From Lachnospiraceae bacterium (GTDB lineage: Bacteria > Bacillota > Clostridia > Lachnospirales > Lachnospiraceae), in assembly GCA_021769135.1 (NCBI GenBank), contig JAETTM010000006.1, positions 62,001 through 126,000 of the forward strand: DNA of 64,000 nt. Direction: 5' to 3'. Below are positions 56,503-64,000 of the stretch, one piece after another (the first letter of the stretch is position 1; every line of letters begins with the position of its first letter). Below the pieces are notes generated by a model. That model searched no databases. It saw only the letters and a list, made by a program, of their open reading frames with translations, and was not told the DNA's origin. The position numbers and the translations under genes were made by a program.

Positions 56503-57894
56503 TTATTTTGACGCCGCTTTATAAGCATCAATCGCTTTCTGGATTTCCGCACCGGCTGCCGAAGGCTCAATAGTTCCCAGCAGCACTGCTTCTTCCGTTG
56601 CAAATACCACATCCATAATTTCGTTCGGTACATCCTGGTCCGTTGTCGTATAGCTGCCTGCCGCATCAATCATTTCAAGCATACCGTCCGCCAGCTGCAT
56701 GGCTTCGGATAATTCCGCACCGGCTATAGCCGTAGGCTGCTCAATGGACGGATGGGATTTCAGGCTCTCTTCGCTGTAATAGTAATCCCAGAAAATCATT
56801 GCCGCCTCGAACTGGTCATCCGTCAGATTTTTATTAAACTGAGTTGTTTTTACATAGGAAGAAATCCTTCCTGTGTTTCCGTCTTTCCCTGTAGGGAATG
56901 CGAAGAACGAGTACTGGGAAGTATCGTATCCGTTGGCCACAACGTCGGAAGCCATTCCGGAGTTGTCCATAACCATCGCGCTTGTTCCGCCAAATACGTA
57001 CATTTTCGCATTGTTTGCATCTTCCGTCACATATCCATCGATGAAATATCCTTTATCTCCCCATTCCTTTAATTTGGCAAACGCCTGGGCAACCGCTTCC
57101 GAAGAAGCCCAGTCCGCTTCCAACGTGTTCAATGCATCATGCTCTTCCGGCCCCGCATAATACTCCAGCAACGCTTCCAGATAACGGAAAATATGCCATC
57201 CGCCGGTGGAGAAGGATGCCTGTCCGTTCTCCTTAAGTACTTCGCAGATATTTTCCAGTTCTTCAAAAGTCTTCGGAACTTCCAGCCCATACTGCTCTAA
57301 AATATCCGTGCGGTACCACATAACCAGGCCCGTATATACCTGGGGCAGAGCAATTACTTTCCCATCCAGCGTGCACAAATCCAAAGCGGATTTCAAATAC
57401 TTGTCTTCCCATCCGTTCTCCTGGGCATAAGCGGTCAGGTCATAGCACAAATCCGCAGACGCATAATAATTGGCAAAATTAAATCCGCCCCAGTTATACC
57501 ACATATCGGGCAATGTTCCCGAAGATGCCGCCACTTTTGTATTAGTCTTGATATCGTCCGTGGAATAGAATGTAGCTTCAATCTTGATATTAGGGTAGAG
57601 TTTCGCAAAATCTGCAATTACTTGTTCATCCGCATCCTTATGCCAGGTAGGAGACCAAAAAGTGAGGGTCACTTCCTTATCAAACTTCTCCCCATCCGCC
57701 TGGTCCTCATTTCCTGAATCCGCTTCTTGTTCCGGTTCCGCCACAGGTTCCGCTTCTTCCGGTTCCTGCGCCGTATCCGCTGCCGCTTCCGGCTTTGCGC
57801 TGGAATCCGCATTTCCTGCATCGGATCCGCAGCCTGTCAATAGAGAAGCCGTCATCGTCAATGCCAGAATACATGCCAGAATTCTTTTCTTCAT
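56503..57894 (-). CDS. carbohydrate ABC transporter substrate-binding lipoprotein
   Basis: MKKRILACILALTMTASLLTGCGSDAGNADSS; SBP_bac_1 pattern; RBS AGGAGGGAACGAT. Confidence 0.92.
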   Translation of the reverse strand: MKKRILACILALTMTASLLTGCGSDAGNADSSAKPEAAADTAQEPEEAEPVAEPEQEADSGNEDQADGEKFDKEVTLTFWSPTWHKDADEQVIADFAKLYPNIKIEATFYSTDDIKTNTKVAASSGTLPDMWYNWGGFNFANYYASADLCYDLTAYAQENGWEDKYLKSALDLCTLDGKVIALPQVYTGLVMWYRTDILEQYGLEVPKTFEELENICEVLKENGQASFSTGGWHIFRYLEALLEYYAGPEEHDALNTLEADWASSEAVAQAFAKLKEWGDKGYFIDGYVTEDANNAKMYVFGGTSAMVMDNSGMASDVVANGYDTSQYSFFAFPTGKDGNTGRISSYVKTTQFNKNLTDDQFEAAMIFWDYYYSEESLKSHPSIEQPTAIAGAELSEAMQLADGMLEMIDAAGSYTTTDQDVPNEIMDVVFATEEAVLLGTIEPSAAGAEIQKAIDAYKAASK

Positions 57895-58071
57895 ATCGTT
57901 CCCTCCTAATCTCTTGCACGCCTTCTTCAAAAGCGCACATTTTCTCATTTCTACTGCTTTTTGCATGTTTAGGGTAACATTTTCTCACATGATTGGCAAT
58001 AGCGACAAAGGAATAGGCACATATGACTTTTTTTCATGCAACATTTGTACACTTTTCGCTGTCATTTCATC

Positions 58072-59037
58072 CTATTGGGATATTTTCACTATTTTTTCCG
58101 CCATTCGGCTGTCAGAAATCAGCGTATCCACAAGGCCTCCGCGAATCGCCCCAAGCAACGCTTCCGCTTTCATCTCCCCGCTGGCCACAATCACCACTTC
58201 CTTTATTTTCCGTATGTCTTCCAATCCTATTCCAACACAATGCCTGTTCCATTCATTATTGTCCAGAACCTTTCCATTCCGGTCAAAAAAACGGGCCCCT
58301 AAACAACCCACCGCGCCCTGGCTTCGAATCTCCTCAAACATCTCCTTCGTCATATAGCCTAGCCACGGATTCGAGTCCGTAACCTTTTCCAAAGTACCGA
58401 TGCTGGTGAGGACCATATCCGCTCTGGCCGCCATAACCAGCGTAGCTGCGATATTCTTATCCTTCATAATCTGGTTTTTCACATACATGTCCGGAACAAA
58501 AAGCGGGCTGTTTAACCCATGGGCAATACCGCCGTATTTGGATGCCAGGCAATGGGCGATATTATCGCTGTTGCTCATCAGATTGGTTGTTGCCGCAAAG
58601 CCCATAATCTGCACGATATCGATAGGTATTTTTTCCACCTCTCCCAGCACTTCCACCGTTTCCCGAATCGTATTGCCCCAGGAAATGCCCACAACCATCT
58701 TCCGGTTAATCCTTTCCTTCAAAAAGGCAGCGGCAATTTTTACCACCCCATCCATCACTTCCCGCTCACTTTTAGGCCCGCCCCCATTGTACAGGCGGAC
58801 TTCCTTTAAATGAAAACGCTGTTTTATCCTTTCCTCAAAAGAATGGTTCCTTTCCAGAATATGGTTCACATGTATCTCCACCACGCCCATTTCCTGCGCC
58901 CTTTTTAAAATCCTGGAAATCCTCGTCCTGGACAGATATAATGCATTGCCGATTTCCTCCTGCGTCATTCCCTTTTCATAATACATAGATGCAACTTCCG
59001 TCATCAGGCTAAGCTGAAGCATTTCTTTCTTATTCAT
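58072..59037 (-). CDS. SorC/DeoR-type sugar-binding transcriptional regulator
   Basis: EVASMYYEKGMTQEEIGNALYLSRTRISRILKRAQEMGVVEIHVN; sugar-binding domain GISWGNTIRETVEVL. Confidence 0.92.
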   Translation of the reverse strand: MNKKEMLQLSLMTEVASMYYEKGMTQEEIGNALYLSRTRISRILKRAQEMGVVEIHVNHILERNHSFEERIKQRFHLKEVRLYNGGGPKSEREVMDGVVKIAAAFLKERINRKMVVGISWGNTIRETVEVLGEVEKIPIDIVQIMGFAATTNLMSNSDNIAHCLASKYGGIAHGLNSPLFVPDMYVKNQIMKDKNIAATLVMAARADMVLTSIGTLEKVTDSNPWLGYMTKEMFEEIRSQGAVGCLGARFFDRNGKVLDNNEWNRHCVGIGLEDIRKIKEVVIVASGEMKAEALLGAIRGGLVDTLISDSRMAEKIVKISQ

Positions 59038-59109
59038 ACCCTGTTTCCTCCTTCTTCATACAGGACTCCCGGAATCTCTTACAGCCTTTTTATGCGGCTT
59101 CGAGTCAAC

Positions 59110-59234
59110 AACCCCGCTGCAAGCAACGGGGCATCAAATTTGCAGCGCTACAGAGCAGCGGGGTATTGACCCTCGCGGCATTCGCCAAATGCTCGTGCAA
59201 GCACGGCACTTGGCTCATTGCTCGCGGGAATAAA
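59110..59234. repeat. composite hairpin element including dispersed-repeat copy 2
   Basis: ACCCCGCTGC...GCAGCGGGGT followed by CCCTCGCGGCATTCGCCAAATGCTCGTGC/GCACGGCACTTGGCTCATTGCTCGCGGG imperfect inverted repeat. Confidence 0.8.
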
Positions 59235-59505
59235 TACACGCTGCTTTTTGCATTCTTTCCCAATGCCTCTTCATCCGGAGATTTCAAGTCTTTTTTTGAA
59301 CAAATGTGCCATTATTATATCGATTATATACTTTTTCCGCAATTATGTTATGATAATAGCATAATAAGACAAATTGCACAAGTTTTATCGAAAAGGGAAA
59401 CGGAAATTGGTTTGCCAAGTAATTGCGAAGCGATAGGCTGTAAGAATATTCAGCAAGCGTATTGATTTCGCAATTGGCTGAAATTTATTTCCGTAGGAAA
59501 GGAGT

Positions 59506-61038
59506 ATGTGCCCCATGAAATCATCCAAAATCATTCTTGACCGTTCTTATATTATCGGCAAGGTGGACAAGCGACTGTTTGGCTCTTTTGTGGAACATCT
59601 GGGCCGATGCGTCTACGAGGGGATTTATGAACCGGAACATCCTCTGGCCGATGCCGACGGTTTCCGCACGGATGTCCTGGAATTAGTCAAAAACTTAGGA
59701 GTTACTCTCGTCCGATATCCCGGCGGGAATTTCGTATCCGGCTTCCACTGGGAAGACTCCATAGGGCCGATGGCCGAGCGCCCCCGGCGGATGGACCTGG
59801 CATGGAAAACTACCGAAACCAATGAAGTCGGCCTTCATGAATTTGCCGAATGGTGCGGGAAGGCAGGTACCACCCTTATGTATACGGTCAATTTGGGAAC
59901 GCGGGGAGCCGATGATGCAAAAAACATCCTCGAATACGCCAACCATCCAGGCGGCAGCTATTGGTCCGATTTGCGGGGAAAAAACGGGGCGGATGCCCCA
60001 TTCCGAATTCCGGTCTGGTGCCTTGGCAACGAAATGGATGCCCCCTGGCAGATAGGTCAAAAAAGCGCCCGGGAATATGGACACATAGCCCGGGAAACGG
60101 CCAAAGTAATGAAACTCCTGGACCCGTCCATAGAACTGGTGGCCTGCGGCGCCACCGGGCCAGACATCGAGACCTTCGGCAGCTGGGAATTAACCGTGCT
60201 GGACGAATGCTATGACTATATAGACTACATTTCCCTGCACCGTTATTATGAAAATTATCAAAACGATACCGCCAGTTTCCTGGCGGAAACTTTGGATATG
60301 GAAAACTATATCCATTCCGTCATCAGCTTCTGCGATGCCATCAAGGGCAAACGCCATGCACAAAAGACGCTGAACCTTTCCTTCGATGAATGGAATATTT
60401 GGTATCACTCCAAGGAACAGGATAAAAAAATCCTTAGGGAGGAATGCTGGAAACAGACTCTTCCTATATTAGAAGATATCTATAACTTTGAAGATGCGCT
60501 TCTGGCAGGCCTGATGCTGATTACCATGTTAAAGCATGCCGACCGGATAAAAATTGCCTGCCTCGCCCAGCTTGTCAACGTCATCGCTCCCATTATGACG
60601 CAAAAATGCGGCAAAGCCTGGGTGCAGACCATTTATTATCCCTTTATGTATACTTCAAAATACGCCAAAGGGGCCACCGTACTCAACACCTTGGTGGAGA
60701 CTCCCGAATACCGCTGCCATAAATATGACGCAGTTCCTTATATTGATGCCGTTGCCGTTTTGGGCGAAGACGATTCTTTGACAGTCTTCTGCGTCAACCG
60801 GGATATGGAAGAAGACCATATGGTCACCTTGGATTTGCGTTCCTTTGGCCCCCTTCGCATCAAGGAGCATATACTCCTTAGCGGTCATTATCCGAATGAC
60901 TGCAACACCGCGGACAACCCGGATTGCGTACAGCCCAAAAAGGGGCCCGGCGGAACCATCCAAGGCCATACTGTTACTTTTACAGCGCCCGCCCTTAGCT
61001 GGAACCTCCTCCGGCTGGAAACAGATACCAACGGCTAA
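59506..61038 (+). CDS. alpha-N-arabinofuranosidase (GH51)
   Basis: LFGSFVEHLGRCVYEGIYEP; VTLVRYPGGNFVSGFHWEDSIGP; PVWCLGNEMDAPWQIGQKSAREYG; LSFDEWNIWYH. Confidence 0.94.
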   Translation: MCPMKSSKIILDRSYIIGKVDKRLFGSFVEHLGRCVYEGIYEPEHPLADADGFRTDVLELVKNLGVTLVRYPGGNFVSGFHWEDSIGPMAERPRRMDLAWKTTETNEVGLHEFAEWCGKAGTTLMYTVNLGTRGADDAKNILEYANHPGGSYWSDLRGKNGADAPFRIPVWCLGNEMDAPWQIGQKSAREYGHIARETAKVMKLLDPSIELVACGATGPDIETFGSWELTVLDECYDYIDYISLHRYYENYQNDTASFLAETLDMENYIHSVISFCDAIKGKRHAQKTLNLSFDEWNIWYHSKEQDKKILREECWKQTLPILEDIYNFEDALLAGLMLITMLKHADRIKIACLAQLVNVIAPIMTQKCGKAWVQTIYYPFMYTSKYAKGATVLNTLVETPEYRCHKYDAVPYIDAVAVLGEDDSLTVFCVNRDMEEDHMVTLDLRSFGPLRIKEHILLSGHYPNDCNTADNPDCVQPKKGPGGTIQGHTVTFTAPALSWNLLRLETDTNG

Positions 61039-61127
61039 CATGACCTTATAATAACCTACAGTAGCCTATAATAACTTATAAGCAATTGTGAAACTATCAT
61101 TTTCCAATTACGAAAGGAGCACTATCT

Positions 61128-62468
61128 ATGAAATATCTACCCGAAATGGATTCCATCCGCACACACACTATTCCCCAATGGTACAATGATTGCAAATTCG
61201 GCATTTTTATCCACTGGGGCATCTATTCCGTTCCCGCATGGGCTTATCCCTCCGGTCAGCTGGGAACAATCCCCTTCGATGAACGCTGGTTCGCCTACAA
61301 CCCTTACGCGGAATGGTATTGCAATACTGTCCGCGCCGGCTTCGGCCCGGCTTATGAGCATCATGTGAAAACTTACGGCGCGGATTTCGACTATGAATCC
61401 TTCGCCGATATGTGGAAAGCGGAAAAATGGGAGCCGGGACAATGGGCCGACTTATTCAAAAAATCAGGGGCACAATATGTTATCCCCACATCCAAGCACC
61501 ATGACGGCTTCTGTCTGTGGAATACAAAGTACTCGGATTACAATTCTTATCTCAGAGGGCCGAAAAGGGATATTATCAAAGAGCTGGGAGACGCGGTCCG
61601 AGCTGTGGGCATCCGCTATGGCGTTTACTATTCCGGCATGTTGAACTGGCATATCACCCGCAATGCCATGATGAGCGACTATGAAGTACATCATCCCAAC
61701 AACATTACAAATGCCTACGCTGACCTGGCTTACAACCAAATGATGGAAATCGTCGATAATTTCCAGCCTTCCGTGCTTTGGAACGATTTGGACTGGCCGC
61801 TCAAGGGGCTGGATGACCTCCCTTATCTGTTTGCCCACTATTACAATTCCGTACCGGAAGGCGTTGTCAATGACCGCTGGCATGATGTATGGCATGATTA
61901 CACAACCAAGGAATACCACAGGGGCGAAAAATTCCTGAACCAGAAATGGGAATGCTGCCGGGGTATGGGCCTTTCCTTCGGCTATAATCAGGTGGAAACG
62001 GAACAGGAACACTATCTGGCCCCCAATGACCTGATTACCCTGTTAATCGATACCGTAGCTTTTAACGGCAACCTCCTCATTAACATCGGGCCAAAGGCCG
62101 ATGGCACCATACCGCCCGAGCAGGAAAGCCGCCTTCTCCATCTGGGAAAATGGCTGGAAACAAACGGCGAAGCCATCTATTCCACCCGCCCCTTCTCCAC
62201 CCAGAAGATAGAAAGCGAAAACGGCACAACCATTTATTTTACACAAAATGACTCCGCCGTATATGCCATCATCGCCCGCCCCGCGTCCGGAGACAGCACC
62301 ATACTCCTTCCCCATTCCGTCCTTTCCTGCGGAAAACACCGGATATTGGAAAACCATAATCTTCATCTGGCTGACGGGCCGGAGGGCACCCTCATCCAGC
62401 TGTCGAATATCCCTTCGGACAGCGTGCCCGTTGTCATAAAGTTTTTTAAGGAGGGTGGCGAAGGTTGA
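61128..62468 (+). CDS. alpha-L-fucosidase (GH29)
   Basis: WYNDCKFGIFIHWGIYSVPAWA; YVIPTSKHHDGFCLWNTKYSDYNS; LWNDLDWP; NGNLLINIGPKADGTIPPEQ. Confidence 0.94.
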   Translation: MKYLPEMDSIRTHTIPQWYNDCKFGIFIHWGIYSVPAWAYPSGQLGTIPFDERWFAYNPYAEWYCNTVRAGFGPAYEHHVKTYGADFDYESFADMWKAEKWEPGQWADLFKKSGAQYVIPTSKHHDGFCLWNTKYSDYNSYLRGPKRDIIKELGDAVRAVGIRYGVYYSGMLNWHITRNAMMSDYEVHHPNNITNAYADLAYNQMMEIVDNFQPSVLWNDLDWPLKGLDDLPYLFAHYYNSVPEGVVNDRWHDVWHDYTTKEYHRGEKFLNQKWECCRGMGLSFGYNQVETEQEHYLAPNDLITLLIDTVAFNGNLLINIGPKADGTIPPEQESRLLHLGKWLETNGEAIYSTRPFSTQKIESENGTTIYFTQNDSAVYAIIARPASGDSTILLPHSVLSCGKHRILENHNLHLADGPEGTLIQLSNIPSDSVPVVIKFFKEGGEG

Positions 62469-62474
62469 TTTTCC

Positions 62475-62535
62475 CCTACTCGCCGTGCGGGGCGCGTGCT
62501 GCCTTGGCAACAAACTTCCTTACGCGCCCCTGCAC
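62475..62535 (+). repeat. 3'-UTR hairpin element (ACTCGCCG family, copy 2)
   Basis: ACTCGCCGTGC + GGGGCGCGT(62489-62497)/ACGCGCCCC(62522-62530), inner TGC-CTTG-GCA, CTTCCT before the 3' arm. Confidence 0.6.
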
Positions 62536-62609
62536 ACGAAAAAAGAAGCCGCTGCAAAACACAACGGCTCCTCAAAATTATTCAAATTCCATTTCACACA
62601 AATCGACCA

Positions 62610-64000
62610 TTATACCGGATAAGCCCCATTCTTCGTATCCGCCTGGCTCATATCCACTTTCTCCTGCTGTGCCTGACGATACTTGAAGAAATCGGTCGCT
62701 ACCTGAGGGAACAATGCGTAAGACAATACGTCTTCGTCCTGCTGTTTCCATTCCTTCATTTCCGCTTCCAGTTTATCCAGCTCGTTCTCTATTAAATCCG
62801 CCGGACGGCAAGTAATCCTTTCTTCGCCCGGAATAACCTTGTCGATAACCTCCTGGTTCATCGGCTTGATGGTCTGGCCATATTCGCCCCGAAGAACCGC
62901 CTTCGTCTCTTTGGTTGCCATTTTATAGCGTTCGCCCAGAAGTACGTTGAATACGGCCTGTGTGCCTACAATCTGGGAAGAAGGGGTTACTAACGGCGGC
63001 TCGCCCAAATCCTTACGCACTGCAGGAATCTCGCGCAGCACATCGTAGTATCTATCTTCTGCATTCTGCTCCTTCAGCTGGCTCACCATGTTAGAGAGCA
63101 TGCCGCCCGGAACCTGATACAGCAATGTTTTAATATCCACGCCCATAACCTTCGGATTAAGCAGCCCGCTTGCCAGGCATTCATCCCTGTAAGGCCTGAA
63201 ATAATCGGCGATTTCTGCCAGAAGATTCTGGTCATAACCAGTATCGTACGGCGTTCCTTTGAAGGTTTCCACCATAACTTCCGTTGCCGGCTGGGAAGTA
63301 CCCAAAGCAAAAGGTGAAATTGCACAGTCAATCACATCAACACCCGCTTCTACTGCCTTTAAGTAAGTCATACTTGCCACACCGGAAGTATAATGAGTAT
63401 GCAACTGAATCGGAAGCTTGGTCGCGCTCTTCATGGCGGAAATCATTTCCGTTGCTTTATAAGGAACAAGAAGACCTGCCATATCTTTGATACAGATAGA
63501 ATCTGCGCCCATTTCTTCGATTTTCTTTGCCATGCTTACCCAATATTCCAAAGTATAAGCATCTCCCAAAGTATAGGACAATGCCACCTGAGCGTGCCCC
63601 CTGCCTTCTCTTTGCTTTACTTTATTTGTAGCATTAACCGCTTCCTGCAAATTCCTCAAATCATTGAGGCAGTCAAAAATCCTGATAATATCAATTCCGT
63701 TTGCAATGGATTTCTCTACAAAATAATCCACCACATCATCTGCATAAGGGCGATATCCCAAGATATTCTGACCCCTGAAAAGCATCTGCAATTTTGTATT
63801 TTTGAAACCGTCTCTTAACTTCCGCAGCCTCTCCCACGGGTCTTCCTTCAGGAAACGAAGGGAAGCGTCAAAAGTAGCTCCTCCCCAGCACTCCACTGCA
63901 TGATAGCCTACTTTATCCATCTTCTCAACAATAGGAAGCATTTTCTCGGTAGGCATTCTCGTAGCAATCAAAGACTGATGCGCATCGCGGAGAACGGTTT
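62610..64000 (-). CDS. biotin-dependent oxaloacetate decarboxylase/pyruvate carboxylase carboxyltransferase subunit, 5'-truncated by the window edge
   Basis: RDAHQSLIATRMPTEKMLPIVEKMDKVGYHAVECWGGATFDASLRFLKEDPWERLRKLR; frame remains open to the window end. Confidence 0.93.
   Translation of the reverse strand, partial: TVLRDAHQSLIATRMPTEKMLPIVEKMDKVGYHAVECWGGATFDASLRFLKEDPWERLRKLRDGFKNTKLQMLFRGQNILGYRPYADDVVDYFVEKSIANGIDIIRIFDCLNDLRNLQEAVNATNKVKQREGRGHAQVALSYTLGDAYTLEYWVSMAKKIEEMGADSICIKDMAGLLVPYKATEMISAMKSATKLPIQLHTHYTSGVASMTYLKAVEAGVDVIDCAISPFALGTSQPATEVMVETFKGTPYDTGYDQNLLAEIADYFRPYRDECLASGLLNPKVMGVDIKTLLYQVPGGMLSNMVSQLKEQNAEDRYYDVLREIPAVRKDLGEPPLVTPSSQIVGTQAVFNVLLGERYKMATKETKAVLRGEYGQTIKPMNQEVIDKVIPGEERITCRPADLIENELDKLEAEMKEWKQQDEDVLSYALFPQVATDFFKYRQAQQEKVDMSQADTKNGAYPV

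Overview
The window is a 64-kb low-GC Firmicute chromosome segment. Gene content and gene order look like a Lachnospiraceae-type Clostridium; this is inferred from protein families, not from a database search. The backbone has recognisable cassettes: (i) a YesM/YesN-type two-component system with GH116, a carbohydrate ABC transporter and GH31 (2.8-14.3 kb); (ii) a TetR regulator with a CPA2 antiporter; (iii) three tRNA-Leu genes with an apparent decayed integrative-element scar (18.5-20.4 kb); (iv) HD-GYP and DUF342/FapA-like proteins; (v) citrate synthase, threonine synthase and cell-wall hydrolases; (vi) a complete rnfCDGEAB operon with a convergent apbE (32.4-38.9 kb); (vii) CheR, S1-like protein, IspH, Cmk and a YhiN-like oxidoreductase; (viii) a second sugar locus with UlaE/UlaG-like enzymes, an ABC transporter, DeoR and SorC regulators, a large glycosidase, GH51 and GH29 (47.9-62.5 kb); and (ix) the 3' part of a biotin-dependent carboxyltransferase/decarboxylase alpha subunit at the right edge. 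The most unusual material is between genes. A family of ~93-nt hairpin elements is tandemly repeated inside two unrelated minus-strand operons (rnfD-rnfC and yhiN-cmk). Its paired arms change together and most units have a GAAA tetraloop. Other intergenic structures are a multi-branched element with mutually exclusive pairings (23986-24129), a 156-bp long inverted repeat (39088-39243), a 6x19-bp tandem array between rnfA and rnfB, and two further hairpin families. There are also deletion-riddled pseudogenes. No CRISPR array or rRNA was seen.
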